This document shows positions 38,867 to 48,588 of a stretch of DNA of 56,411 nucleotides, in pieces. The position numbers were made by a program, and so were the translations under genes. The stretch spans positions 1 to 56,411 of the forward strand of contig NZ_FMYO01000014.1 of NCBI RefSeq assembly GCF_900096895.1, given 5' to 3'. The notes under the pieces were generated by a model that saw nothing but the letters and a program-made list of their open reading frames with translations, was not told the origin of the DNA and ran no database searches. Position 1 is the stretch's first letter. Each line of letters begins with the position of its first letter. Source of the DNA: Acinetobacter kookii. GTDB lineage: Bacteria > Pseudomonadota > Gammaproteobacteria > Pseudomonadales > Moraxellaceae.

Positions 38867-40152
38867 AGCAAATCCAGTGCTTTCCTCCTGAAAGCACTTT
38901 CTTGATTGGATGTAGCGGCGGCATGGATTCCATGCTGCTTTTGCATCTGATGTCTTATTTAGTTCCTGAAAAAATCCGTACAATCTATGTCGATCACCAG
39001 TTGCAAAGTATCAGTGCAAATTGGGGACGATTTGTGTCTGATCAATGCGCAGCGCTGAATGTACCGTGTATTGTTGAAGCGGTTGAAGTGCAAGACGGCA
39101 ACCTGGAACATCAGGCACGTAACGCACGTTATCAAGCGTATTCAAAACATCTAAAATCCAATGAAATTTTGGTTCTGGCACATCATCAGCAGGATCAGGC
39201 CGAAACCTTGATGTTGCGTCTGCTTTCCGGTGCCGGCGTGCATGGGCTCGCTGCGATGAAACAGGTCGATGTACGAGAGCAATTTACCATTTGGCGACCG
39301 CTGCTTGATATTTCACGTGAGCAGATTTGCCAATGGGCAACCCAGCTGGGTGTGCAAAATATTGAAGATCCCACCAATTTGGATACCCACTACGATCGGG
39401 CCTGGTGCCGTCATGAACTGTGGCCGCTGTTGCAAAAACGCTATCCGAAAATGCAGCAGGCACTCAGCCGCACCAGCTATCTGATGCAGGATGCGGAAGA
39501 TATTTTGCTGGACGTTTTACAGCAGGATTTAAAGCATTGCGGATCGGCCACTGAACTGGATTTAAAAAAATTAGCTGAATTATCAAGTGCGAGACAAAGG
39601 CAACTGCTCTCTGCCTGGATGAAAGGGCAAGATACTTATCGCCCAAGTTTTGAGATGGTGCAACGCTTGTTGCATGAAGTCATTGAGTCTAAATCTGATG
39701 CACAGGCTGCATTGCACTGGAATCAATATTATTATGTGCGTTATCAGCAAAAACTTTTCCGCTTAAGTACCACAGAATATTTGGCTGAAAAAAATCAATC
39801 GATTGCTAATAAACAGACAATCTTGCTGCAGTTAGGACAAAAGGTTGAAACGCTTTCAGGTGATTATCTGGCTGAAACTGCAAAAGTAGGCCTGTCAACA
39901 GCATTGCTGGGTCAAAAACTGGATCTGGTCATGCGTCGGGGTGGAGAAAAAATTCATTTGTATGGACGAGTGGGGGCTTGGCCGTTAAAAAAAGCCATTC
40001 AGGAAGCACAAATTTTTCCCTGGCAGCGTTATAGAATTCAAATATTAAGCATAGATAATGTTATGCTTGGTGTTTTTACACCAAAAGGGTTTTGGTTAGC
40101 CCAATCTGAGTATTGTGAAATCGGTGGATGGCAACCAAATTTGATCTCTTAG
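38803..40152 (+). CDS. tilS: tRNA(Ile)-lysidine synthetase
   Basis: TilS places lysidine on the wobble C of tRNA-Ile(CAU) so that it reads AUA; it is essential. The 449-residue protein has the PP-loop ATP motif SGGMDS (38-43), [21 protein letters not shown], the TilS substrate-binding domain and the C-terminal domain ([14 protein letters not shown]). The start at 38803 lies inside accA, giving a 64-bp overlap in another frame. No later in-frame ATG occurs before the PP-loop, so the overlap seems real. Confidence 0.93.
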   Translation: MRSTLPAFNEVWQRQFRSGVLKQIQCFPPESTFLIGCSGGMDSMLLLHLMSYLVPEKIRTIYVDHQLQSISANWGRFVSDQCAALNVPCIVEAVEVQDGNLEHQARNARYQAYSKHLKSNEILVLAHHQQDQAETLMLRLLSGAGVHGLAAMKQVDVREQFTIWRPLLDISREQICQWATQLGVQNIEDPTNLDTHYDRAWCRHELWPLLQKRYPKMQQALSRTSYLMQDAEDILLDVLQQDLKHCGSATELDLKKLAELSSARQRQLLSAWMKGQDTYRPSFEMVQRLLHEVIESKSDAQAALHWNQYYYVRYQQKLFRLSTTEYLAEKNQSIANKQTILLQLGQKVETLSGDYLAETAKVGLSTALLGQKLDLVMRRGGEKIHLYGRVGAWPLKKAIQEAQIFPWQRYRIQILSIDNVMLGVFTPKGFWLAQSEYCEIGGWQPNLIS

Positions 40153-40180
40153 TTAAAAATTCTAAGTCGAGTATAAATCC

Positions 40181-41011
40181 ATGAGTGCAGCTTTAAATTG
40201 TAATATTAGTTTTATTGGTGGTGGCAATATGGCCCAGGCCTTGATTGGCGGGCTGATTTCACGTGGCTTGCCAGCAACACGTATTACAGTTTCTGATCCG
40301 GTCGAGAAAGTCCGTCTTTTATTAACAGAAAAAGATGTACATGTGACGGATGACAATATTGCTGCCATTCGTGATGCCGATATCGTCCTTTTTGCAGTGA
40401 AGCCGCAAGTCCTGGCCAGCGTATTAAAACCGCTCAAGGGCTTGCTGGAAGGCAAATTGGTGATGTCGATTGTGGCTGGGGCTGAAATCGCGACTATCGC
40501 TAACCTGCTAGATACCAACCGTATTGTTCGGGTCATGCCGAACACACCAGCTTTGGTACAAACAGGAGCGCACGGTTTGTATGCAACTGAAGCTGTAAAT
40601 GCACAGGACCGTGAATTGGCCAGCCAGGTTTTGGCTGCAACCGGTTTAACCATTTGGGTCAATTCAGAAGCACAGATTGATGCTGTCACTGCAGTATCAG
40701 GTTCTGGTCCGGCTTATTTCTTCTATATGATGGAAAGCATGATTCGTGCAGGGAAAAACCTGGGTCTGGATGAAAAAGTGGCGACTGCATTGACGCTGCA
40801 AACAGCCTTGGGTGCCGCACAAATGGCGATTACCAGTTCAAATACACCGGCAGAACTTCGTAAAAATGTGACCTCTCCAAATGGTACGACCCAAGCTGCA
40901 CTGGAAGTATTCGATCGTGCGCAAATCTCTCAAAATATTCAGGCCGCTTTGGCTGCAGCGCAAAAGCGCAGTCAAGAACTTGCTCAAGAGCTAAGTGAAA
41001 GTAGCAAATAA
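40181..41011 (+). CDS. proC: Pyrroline-5-carboxylate reductase
   Basis: ProC reduces pyrroline-5-carboxylate to proline, the last step of proline synthesis. The 276-residue protein has the NAD(P) motif FIGGGNMAQALIGG (about 9-22), RVMPNTPALVQTGAHG and the C-terminal signature AVSGSGPAYFFYMMESM. It follows tilS by 28 bp and is 27 bp ahead of yggT, a common proC-yggT pairing. Confidence 0.97.
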   Translation: MSAALNCNISFIGGGNMAQALIGGLISRGLPATRITVSDPVEKVRLLLTEKDVHVTDDNIAAIRDADIVLFAVKPQVLASVLKPLKGLLEGKLVMSIVAGAEIATIANLLDTNRIVRVMPNTPALVQTGAHGLYATEAVNAQDRELASQVLAATGLTIWVNSEAQIDAVTAVSGSGPAYFFYMMESMIRAGKNLGLDEKVATALTLQTALGAAQMAITSSNTPAELRKNVTSPNGTTQAALEVFDRAQISQNIQAALAAAQKRSQELAQELSESSK

Positions 41012-41038
41012 CTCGTTTTTATTTAGGAAAGTTCCAGT

Positions 41039-41608
41039 ATGGGTGCAAACTCTGCGCTGATTTTTGGCATTATCATTAACGTAGCGATTTTGCTCGTATT
41101 CTTCCGTTTTCTCATGCAGCTTGCAGCGGTGAACGCTTATAATCCCGTCGTCATGTCTACTGTGAAAGCGACGAAAATTGTCGATGTGTTTGGGCGTATT
41201 TTCCCCACCCTGGCAAAAGGTCGTGTCAATTCGGCAGCCTTGGCTTTGGTGGTGCTTTTATATTTACTCAAGATTTTTGGGGTGATGTATCTTTCAGGGG
41301 CCATGCCGAACAGTCCGGTACATCTGGTGATATTGACCTTTGTCACTATGATTCAGGACCTGATTCGTTTCTGTCGTTACCTGATTTTTGCAACGATCAT
41401 TTTAAGCTGGGTGGTGATGTTTACTCAATCTCGCTCACCTTATATTGAAGTGATTCAAGAACTGGCAGAACCATTACTGGCTCCGTTCCGCCGTATTTTG
41501 CCGAATATGGGCATGATTGACCTGTCGCCAATTGTTGCATTCCTGGCGCTGTATATTGCCGAAATTATTATGAATGAAGTGGCAATTGCGCTTCTGACTG
41601 GACTTTAA
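41039..41608 (+). CDS. YggT family membrane protein
   Basis: The 189-residue inner-membrane protein has two YGGT repeats, each with membrane helices: residues about 8-100 and 105-185. The second carries SWVVMFTQSRSP...EPLLAPFRRILPNMGMIDLSPIVAFLAL, the best-conserved part. Its role is uncertain; relatives are tied to osmotic shock resistance, cell division or cytochrome maturation in plastids. It is the last gene of the ppx-accA-tilS-proC-yggT run. Confidence 0.92.
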   Translation: MGANSALIFGIIINVAILLVFFRFLMQLAAVNAYNPVVMSTVKATKIVDVFGRIFPTLAKGRVNSAALALVVLLYLLKIFGVMYLSGAMPNSPVHLVILTFVTMIQDLIRFCRYLIFATIILSWVVMFTQSRSPYIEVIQELAEPLLAPFRRILPNMGMIDLSPIVAFLALYIAEIIMNEVAIALLTGL

Positions 41609-41632
41609 GGTTTAAACAGTAAAATCCAGGCA

Positions 41633-41664
41633 ATAAAAAAGGACTCGATCGAGTCCTTTTTTAT
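41633..41664. terminator. Perfect palindromic terminator after yggT
   Basis: AAAAAAGGACTCGATCGAGTCCTTTTTT is a perfect palindrome and can stop both the yggT and the convergent polA transcripts. Confidence 0.94.
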
Positions 41665-41670
41665 TGGAAA

Positions 41671-41845
41671 AATTCCTCTTCCTGAGCAAACTTGAAAGCC
41701 CTGCTTTCAAGTAAAACGCAAGAGAGCTTAGAAGAGAGAGATGTCTGCTTTAAAAATGACCTCCATCCTCTTGCGGAATATATTCCTCACCTCCTAGAAG
41801 GAGGAAGGGGCTATCCCTATTTTTAAAGGAAGTCAGAGAGGGCTT
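41671..41845. repeat. Dispersed intergenic repeat, copy C (two variable-hairpin modules)
   Basis: Two modules are present. On the + strand (41681-41727): CCTGAGCAAA, a perfect 9-bp hairpin (CTTGAAAGC-CCT-GCTTTCAAG, 41691-41711), then CGCAAGAGAG. On the minus strand: GTGA, a 12-bp palindrome (GGAATATATTCC, 41775-41786), then GCAAGAG. Further CT/GA-rich inverted arms follow up to the polA stop codon. The flanks match those of copy D (47464-47653). Confidence 0.85.
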
Positions 41846-44611
41846 TTAATGTGCCTCGTCCCAATTCATGCCTTTACCCACTTCGACAATAAGCGGTACG
41901 GAAAGCTGGATCACCGATTGCATCACTTCTGCCAATTTCGGTGCCAGTGCATCGGCAATATCGGCATCGACTTCAAATACCAATTCATCGTGTACCTGTA
42001 ACAGCATTTTGGCTTGATCTTTCGGCAACATTTTATCCACTTCCACCATTGCCATTTTAATGATGTCAGCAGCGCTTCCTTGTAGAGGGGCATTGATGGC
42101 CGCACGTTCAGCTGCTTTACGCACCATCATGTTACGCGCATCAATATCCGGCGTATATAAACGGCGACCTGAAATGGTTTCTACAAAACCTTGTTCCAAA
42201 GCCACCTGACGCGTACGTTGCATATATTCATAAATGCCTGGATAACGATGGAAATATTGCTTGATATAGTTTTGCGATTCTTCACGGGTAAAGCCAAGCT
42301 GACGAATCAGACCAAATTCGGACATGCCATATAACAGACCAAAGTTAACGGCTTTGGCCTGGCGACGCTGGTCATTGGTGACATCTTCCAGCGCAATGCC
42401 CAGAACTTCGGCAGCAGTACGGCGGTGTACATCCTGACCATGCTTAAAGGCATCCACCAGGGCTTCGTCCTGGGAAAGATGCGCCATTAAACGCAGTTCA
42501 ATCTGTGAATAATCGGCAGCCAGCAAAACCCGGCCTTCAGGGGCAATAAAGGCCTTACGGATTTGGCGGCCAATTTCTTCACGTACCGGAATGTTTTGCA
42601 GGTTCGGATCGGTAGAGGATAAACGACCTGTTGCCGTTAAAGCCTGATGATAACTGGTATGCACACGACCGCTGTCATTGTTGGCCTGTTTTTGCAAGCC
42701 ATCGGTGTAGGTGCTTTTCAATTTGGACAGACCACGATACTGCAAAATCAAATCGGTAATCGGATGGTCGATTTTTTCCAGAATGCTTTCGCTGGTGCTG
42801 TATTGGCCGGTCGAGGTTTTCTTGCCGCCTTTGAGTCCGAGTTTATCAAACAGGATTTCACCGACCTGTTTCGGCGAGCTGACATTGAACGGCTGACCAG
42901 CCAGTTCGATAATCTGGTTTTCCAGATTCTGGATGGTATTGGAAAAATCCACGCTCAATTGGTCTAAAAACTTCAGGTCCAGTTCAATGCCATTCTCTTC
43001 CATGATGGTGAGCACACGCGCTACCGGCATTTCAATATTGTGCAAAATATTGTTCAGCTCAGGAATCGCCTGCAATTTTTTCGACAGGACTTCATACAGA
43101 CGATAGGTTACATGTGCATCTTCCGCCGCATAATGTGCCGCGGTTTCAATCTCGATCTGGTTAAAGGTTTTCTGTTTGGCACCTTTACCGGCAATCTGTT
43201 CAAAAGTGGTGGTCAAATGGCTTAAATACACGCGCGCCACATCATCCATGCCATGACGGGTCGCCACAGAATTGAGGACGTAAGATGCCAGCATGGTATC
43301 AAAATACCAGCCTTGCAGTTCAATGCCGTGATTTTGCAAAATATGCGCATCATATTTTAAATGATGGCCAATTTTCTCAACTGCTGCATCTTCTAAAATC
43401 GGCTTGATTTGCGCCAGGAGAGTTTCCCGATTCAGCTGTTCAGGCGCACCTTCATAGTCATGAGTCAGCGGAATGTAATAGGCATCGTTGGCATCAAAAG
43501 CCAGTGAAAAGCCAACCATTTCTGCAATACGGTAATCCAGGCTGGTGGTTTCGGTATCGAAGGCAAAACGTTTGCTGCTGCTTAAACGCTGGAAAAGCGG
43601 GTCCCAGTCCGCTTGAGTTAAAATGGTGTGATAAGTGGATTTGCCCAGTTGATCATCTGCACTGGTCAGTTCAGCCTCATCTTCAGTGTTAATGACAGCT
43701 GGGGCATTGATCTCAGTTGCAATACTTTTGGCTGCCTGTTTATAAACTGAATTGTTGGGATTATTCGGATGATCAAGGGACTGTAACTGGTTACGGAACT
43801 CAAGTTCGGTATACAGTCGACGCAATTCTTCAACATTCGGATCACCGAGTTTCAGGTCTTCATAACAAAGACCCATATCCAGGTCGCAAACGATACTGGC
43901 CAACTGATGATCCAGGGTAATGCCTTCGACATTGTCTTTAATGCTTTGACCGACTTTGCCTTTAATTTTATCGACATTTTCCAGAATGCCACCAATCGAA
44001 CCGTATTCGGTCAACAGTTTGGCCGCGGTTTTCGCGCCGACACCCGGTACGCCACGGATGCCATCTGACGTATCACCCATCAAGGTTAAGTAGTCGACAA
44101 TCTGGTTGGGCCATACCCCGAATTTTTCAAAGACAGCATTCACATCCATCGGCTTGTCTTTAAAGCTGTCTTCCAAGGTCACTTTATCGGTGACCAGCTG
44201 TGCCATGTCTTTATCGCCGGTCGAGATCAGCACTTGATAACCTTTGGCTTCTGCGCGTTTGGCCAGGGTACCGATCACGTCATCTGCTTCAGCGCCAGGA
44301 AGGGTGTGTAAAGGAATGCCCAAAGCGCGAATCAGGTTGTGAAGATAGGGAATCTGCTGAGACAGTTCATCCGGCATGCTTGGGCGGTCACCCTTGTAAA
44401 TGGGCGAAAGCTGATGACGGAATGTCGGCTCAGGCGTATCAAAAATCACCGCCATATGCGTCGGCTGGATACGGCGCATCAACTTTTGAATCGCAGAAAT
44501 GGCACCACGAATTGCGTTGGTCTGTAAACCAGTCGAAGTGGTTAGTGGTGGCAGTGCATGGTATGCACGAAATAAAAAATATGAGCCATCGACCAAAACA
44601 AATGGTGGCAT
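41846..44611 (-). CDS. polA: DNA polymerase I
   Basis: Pol I fills gaps and removes RNA primers in replication and repair. The 921-residue protein has all three domains: 5'-nuclease (about 1-290, VDGSYFLFRAYHAL, STGDKDMAQLV, GVPGVGAKTA), 3'-5' exonuclease (about 330-520, with the DxE pair kept in FAFDTETTSL near residue 351) and polymerase (about 540-921). Polymerase motifs A (DYSQIELRLMAH, near 700), B (RRQAKAVNFGLLYGM) and C (HDELVFEV, near 875) are intact. Proofreading should be active. A repeat element lies directly against its stop codon. Confidence 0.97.
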   Translation of the reverse strand: MPPFVLVDGSYFLFRAYHALPPLTTSTGLQTNAIRGAISAIQKLMRRIQPTHMAVIFDTPEPTFRHQLSPIYKGDRPSMPDELSQQIPYLHNLIRALGIPLHTLPGAEADDVIGTLAKRAEAKGYQVLISTGDKDMAQLVTDKVTLEDSFKDKPMDVNAVFEKFGVWPNQIVDYLTLMGDTSDGIRGVPGVGAKTAAKLLTEYGSIGGILENVDKIKGKVGQSIKDNVEGITLDHQLASIVCDLDMGLCYEDLKLGDPNVEELRRLYTELEFRNQLQSLDHPNNPNNSVYKQAAKSIATEINAPAVINTEDEAELTSADDQLGKSTYHTILTQADWDPLFQRLSSSKRFAFDTETTSLDYRIAEMVGFSLAFDANDAYYIPLTHDYEGAPEQLNRETLLAQIKPILEDAAVEKIGHHLKYDAHILQNHGIELQGWYFDTMLASYVLNSVATRHGMDDVARVYLSHLTTTFEQIAGKGAKQKTFNQIEIETAAHYAAEDAHVTYRLYEVLSKKLQAIPELNNILHNIEMPVARVLTIMEENGIELDLKFLDQLSVDFSNTIQNLENQIIELAGQPFNVSSPKQVGEILFDKLGLKGGKKTSTGQYSTSESILEKIDHPITDLILQYRGLSKLKSTYTDGLQKQANNDSGRVHTSYHQALTATGRLSSTDPNLQNIPVREEIGRQIRKAFIAPEGRVLLAADYSQIELRLMAHLSQDEALVDAFKHGQDVHRRTAAEVLGIALEDVTNDQRRQAKAVNFGLLYGMSEFGLIRQLGFTREESQNYIKQYFHRYPGIYEYMQRTRQVALEQGFVETISGRRLYTPDIDARNMMVRKAAERAAINAPLQGSAADIIKMAMVEVDKMLPKDQAKMLLQVHDELVFEVDADIADALAPKLAEVMQSVIQLSVPLIVEVGKGMNWDEAH

Positions 44612-44774
44612 TGAAAGATTCCTAATTCAAATATCGGCCTTATTGTACGTGATTTTGCACATGAACATAGACACATCATTCAAGATGCGTGTTACCGAAT
44701 ATCTGATGAATGCTTAAAAATCAAAGTCACAGCTGTTGTATCATCGAATCAATCAGGATTGAGATAAAGAAAAA

Positions 44775-47489
44775 ATGGGGAAAGGACAGAGCGAAATCCG
44801 GATGATTTGGCTGATGGTATTGATTATTGTCGGGGTGGGGGCCTGGTTTTTGGATGTACGCATCTTCACCTATTTGTGTGGCTTAGCCTTTGTCATGAGC
44901 GTGATGCAATATGTCGATGCGATCTATTCCCCGGCAGCACAAATTGCTGCAGAAACACATCTTTCAGTTCAGGAAAGCTCTAAAGTTCCTTTATATCTTT
45001 GTTCAATTATTGCCATTGTCGGCGGTATTCTTGATTGGGAATTTGCAATTGCTGTCGGGATCACAGGCTGGGTTTTTTTCTTTTTAAGATGGTTACGCCG
45101 TTTAGAAGGGGTATTGAACCAGATTCAAACGCGATTACAGCACCCTCAAACGCCGGTTTCTTCGGTTGTCGAAAATCCACAGTCTCAGCCTCATGAAACT
45201 CAGCCTGCATCATCATCGGAATTGATTGAACAGTTTAAGCAGTGGATTTTTCAAGGTAATCCGGTTCTAAAAGTGGCCATCTTGGTACTGGTCATTGGTA
45301 TTATTCTGTTACTGCGTTTTGCCACCGAACATTGGCAACTCAGTCTGGCGGTGAAGCTGGCAATTGTTGCAGGCATCAGTGGGGCTGTAACCGCACTTGG
45401 TTACTGGATGCAGACTAAAAACCGCAGTTTCGCCCTGGCCTTGGAAGGTCTGGGTTTAGCAGCCTTATTTTTGACGCTTTTCTTTGCCTATTACAATGCG
45501 GTGATTCCGACGCTCGCCATCGCTGGATTATGTTTTGCCCTCATCATGGGCGTGACCCTGATTCTCAGCTTAAAACAGCAATCGATTGAACTGGTGCTGA
45601 TGGCGATGATCATTGCCTATATTGCACCGTTTACCTTGCCGGTTCGCAATGCGACCGCGATTGAACTGATTGCTTATTATGTGGTGATCAATCTGGCTGT
45701 GGCGGTCTTAAGTACCTTACGCCCCTGGAAAATGCTGAACCAGATCGCGTTCTTGATGACGGTCATCGTTGGCGGTGGCTATGCCTTTTATCAGGGCAAA
45801 GAATTCGAGAAAAATACCCTAACCTTTTTGGTGGCAGTGCATACGGCAATCTTTGTCTGGCTGAGTTTTCGTTTTAGCCAGCTGATTGCCAAAGAAGATA
45901 TTGCTCAGTTCAAGCTCAAACCGGTATTGGATATTGCCCTGATTTTTGGCGCACCTCTGGTCGGTTATATTTTTATTTATTTAATGCATTTTGAAGAAAC
46001 GCGCTGGCAGGCTGGAGCGAGTCTAGCCTTTGCAGCCGTGTACGCAGGCCTGTATCAACTTTCAAAACGTCATCAGGCGGTGCTGTTGATTTCTCAAAGC
46101 TATTTCAGTTTAATGCTGATTTTTCTGGCATTAATTCCACCGATTCTGTTGCACAAACAATGGAGCGTAATCGGCTGGGCTGTGGAAGGGCTGATCATAT
46201 TTATTTATGCCTTGTATCGCCAGTCGGATATCAGTCGCTATCTGGCTATGGGACTGATGATTGTTGCCGGCTTATCCAGTTTGTATTACCTGGTGGAATT
46301 GAATGAGTTTCCCAATGAAATGTATTGGGGCTTATGCCTGAGCTATTTTGCCGTGGTTGTGGTGGCAAATAGCCGAGAGTCCTTTAGGCAGCAACTGGGC
46401 AGCTCCACGATAGCCTTCCACTGTTTGCAGATGCTGTCAGCCACCACCATGTTGATTGTGCTGTTACTGGATGAAATTGAGCATTCCAGCCAGCTGGTGA
46501 TGAGCCTGTTGATTGTGAGCGGATTCTATCTGCTGATCAATGAAGCCATGTTGCGGTGCAAAGCCACTTGGACCTGGCTATTTCCCAAATGGCTAGGTCT
46601 GATTCCAGTCTTTGTATTTGCCCTGATTATTGTGATTGATCAAAGTCAGCAGGGGATTATTGTTTGGCCAACGCTGTTTGACCGCCTGGGTTTTGCACTC
46701 TCCGGATTAATGCTGACGGCATTGTGGCTTCGTCCACTACTAGGTGTGCGGACTGAAAAAGAGTGGGTCAGTTTTGGTACCCTGACCAGTCTGGCCATGA
46801 CCAGTTTAACCCTCCTTCCGGGTATGCCTTATATCAGTGTGGTGATCTTGCCCTTGCTTTTTTGTGCCTGGTGTTATTGGCAGCTGGATAATCCGGACTG
46901 GAAAATGTTCTGGCAAGCCCACATTAGTTTGGTGCTGATGGCGAGCTGGATTATCTGCTCGCAACTGTTTAGCCAGCAAGCCTTTCAGGGCTATATCCTG
47001 CCAATTATCAATCCTTTTGATCTGGTCAGTATTGCCGTGCTGGCAGGTTTTATCTGGATGTTGTCCTTGCAGGTTAAATCGGGACTGGATAAAGGCATTG
47101 TCGCGGTGCTGATGGTGCTGAGTTTGCTCTGGCTTAGCAGCTATATTGTGCTGCGAGCATTGCATGTTTATTTAAACACGCCGTTTAATGAAATGGCGGT
47201 GTGGGGAAATGCAACCGTTCAACTGAGTCTGACTTTGTTATGGGTCAGTTTGGCCTTTATAACCATGAGTCTGGCCAGCCGAAAACAGTTGCGTTCAGTC
47301 TGGATTTTGGGCGGTAGTATTCTGGTGATTGTAACCTTGAAACTGGTGCTGTTTGACCTGTCGCATATTGGCACCTTAACCCGGGTGATTTCATTCCTGG
47401 GTGCAGGCTTTGTGATGCTGATGATTGCGTATATTGCACCGATTCCTGAAGGGGAAAATACGAATCCCTCATCCCGACCTTCTCCCTGA
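44775..47489 (+). CDS. DUF2339 polytopic membrane protein
   Basis: This 904-residue protein has more than twenty predicted membrane helices. An N-terminal pair of helices is followed by a soluble Gln/Pro/Ser-rich segment (about 115-155) and then a continuous membrane region. The NPVLKVAILVLVIGIILLLRFATEHW segment is typical of DUF2339 proteins, whose function is not known. The last eight residues (NPSSRPSP) and the stop codon are encoded by a dispersed repeat element, so the original C-terminus was probably different. The start at 44775 is 163 bp from the divergent polA. Confidence 0.88.
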   Translation: MGKGQSEIRMIWLMVLIIVGVGAWFLDVRIFTYLCGLAFVMSVMQYVDAIYSPAAQIAAETHLSVQESSKVPLYLCSIIAIVGGILDWEFAIAVGITGWVFFFLRWLRRLEGVLNQIQTRLQHPQTPVSSVVENPQSQPHETQPASSSELIEQFKQWIFQGNPVLKVAILVLVIGIILLLRFATEHWQLSLAVKLAIVAGISGAVTALGYWMQTKNRSFALALEGLGLAALFLTLFFAYYNAVIPTLAIAGLCFALIMGVTLILSLKQQSIELVLMAMIIAYIAPFTLPVRNATAIELIAYYVVINLAVAVLSTLRPWKMLNQIAFLMTVIVGGGYAFYQGKEFEKNTLTFLVAVHTAIFVWLSFRFSQLIAKEDIAQFKLKPVLDIALIFGAPLVGYIFIYLMHFEETRWQAGASLAFAAVYAGLYQLSKRHQAVLLISQSYFSLMLIFLALIPPILLHKQWSVIGWAVEGLIIFIYALYRQSDISRYLAMGLMIVAGLSSLYYLVELNEFPNEMYWGLCLSYFAVVVVANSRESFRQQLGSSTIAFHCLQMLSATTMLIVLLLDEIEHSSQLVMSLLIVSGFYLLINEAMLRCKATWTWLFPKWLGLIPVFVFALIIVIDQSQQGIIVWPTLFDRLGFALSGLMLTALWLRPLLGVRTEKEWVSFGTLTSLAMTSLTLLPGMPYISVVILPLLFCAWCYWQLDNPDWKMFWQAHISLVLMASWIICSQLFSQQAFQGYILPIINPFDLVSIAVLAGFIWMLSLQVKSGLDKGIVAVLMVLSLLWLSSYIVLRALHVYLNTPFNEMAVWGNATVQLSLTLLWVSLAFITMSLASRKQLRSVWILGGSILVIVTLKLVLFDLSHIGTLTRVISFLGAGFVMLMIAYIAPIPEGENTNPSSRPSP

Positions 47490-47653
47490 GCCATATATGG
47501 CGCAAGAGAAGGAGAGGTAACTTCTTTTCTTTAGATGCAAATAAATAAAATCTCCCTAAATCCCTCTTTGAAAAAGAGGGACTTTCCTCCCTGAGCAAAT
47601 TTAAAGCGCCGCTTTAAATGAAGTGTAAGAAAGGGAGGTTAGGAGGGATTTTA
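47464..47653. repeat. Dispersed intergenic repeat, copy D (two variable-hairpin modules)
   Basis: Module 1: TCTCC-CTGA, a 12-bp palindrome (GCCATATATGGC, 47490-47501), then GCAAGAGAAGGAGAGG. Module 2: outer arms AAAATCTCCCT (47549) and AGGAGGGATTTT (to 47652), an arm hairpin (CCCTCTTTG-AAAAAGAGGG), then CCTCCCTGAGCAAA, a 9-bp hairpin (ATTTAAAGC-GCC-GCTTTAAAT, 47599-47619), and a diverged right flank. It fills the space between the two convergent genes and overlaps the end of the DUF2339 gene. Confidence 0.88.
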
Positions 47654-48580
47654 TTATTTCAACCCCGCCTCACGCTTCACTTCTTTGGCATTGGCATACG
47701 GGTCAATATCTTCATCACTTAAAGGCTGGGCAGGTGCTGGCCGGTCGACAAAGCCCATTTTCGGTACCGGAATTTCAATTTGATTGGCCAGAAAACCGTT
47801 ACGGATGCGTTCCTGCATTTCATCACGAACTTTCAGGAAGTTTTCACGGTTACACCAGATGGCAAATAACAGCTCAATCGAGGACTCACGGAAAGCGGTT
47901 ACGGTTACTGCCGGTTTTGGATCCGCTAAAACCAGCGGGTATTTATTGGCAACATCCAGCAATACCTCACGGACTTTAATGATGTCTTCGTGGAAGTTAA
48001 TCGCTAAAGTGATGGGAATTCGCCGAATGGGAAATTTGGACAGGTTGTAGACGGGGGCACGAATCAGCTGTTCGTTCGGTACGCGCACATAGACATTGTC
48101 CTGAGTCAGCAGTTTCACTGAAAGCAGGTCAATCGAAATCACTTCACCTTCAATAGTATGTCCGCGAATCAGGGTCATTTGTACCGTATCACCGATTTCA
48201 AAAGAACCTTCCCCGATCAGGAACAAACCGCTGATGAGGTTAGACGCAGACGTTTGCGAAGCAAAACCCAGCGCTACGGTTAAAATGCCCGCTGCACCTA
48301 AAAACACGCTTAGTTTAAAACCGGCTTCTTTCAGGCTGGCCATCACAAAAATCAGGAAGATGAAATAAAAAATCCCGCGTCGCCAAACCAGACTTTGGTG
48401 GGCATTAAAGCGTGAGCCAACAGTACGGATAAAGGTATTGGAGACAAAACGTGCAATTAAAAAACCAATAAAACACAGGACGATGGCAACGATAATCTCG
48501 GTCAGGCGTTCTGTGTTGATATTGGTAAAAATACTTTTGAAGCTGCTGGTAATTTCTTTAGGAATATTTGAATCGGCCAT
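47654..48580 (-). CDS. Mechanosensitive ion channel, MscS family
   Basis: The 308-residue protein has three N-terminal membrane helices; the pore-lining TM3 is followed by the MscS beta domain: LGFASQTSASNLISGLFLIGEGSFEIGDTVQM, EGEVISIDLLSVKLLTQDNVYVRVPNEQL. The C-terminal alpha/beta domain and a charged tail follow. It should open on membrane tension and release solutes after osmotic downshift. It starts 8 bp after the stop of the upstream unknown gene, so both are one operon. Confidence 0.93.
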   Translation of the reverse strand: MADSNIPKEITSSFKSIFTNINTERLTEIIVAIVLCFIGFLIARFVSNTFIRTVGSRFNAHQSLVWRRGIFYFIFLIFVMASLKEAGFKLSVFLGAAGILTVALGFASQTSASNLISGLFLIGEGSFEIGDTVQMTLIRGHTIEGEVISIDLLSVKLLTQDNVYVRVPNEQLIRAPVYNLSKFPIRRIPITLAINFHEDIIKVREVLLDVANKYPLVLADPKPAVTVTAFRESSIELLFAIWCNRENFLKVRDEMQERIRNGFLANQIEIPVPKMGFVDRPAPAQPLSDEDIDPYANAKEVKREAGLK

Positions 48581-48588
48581 ATTACCCC

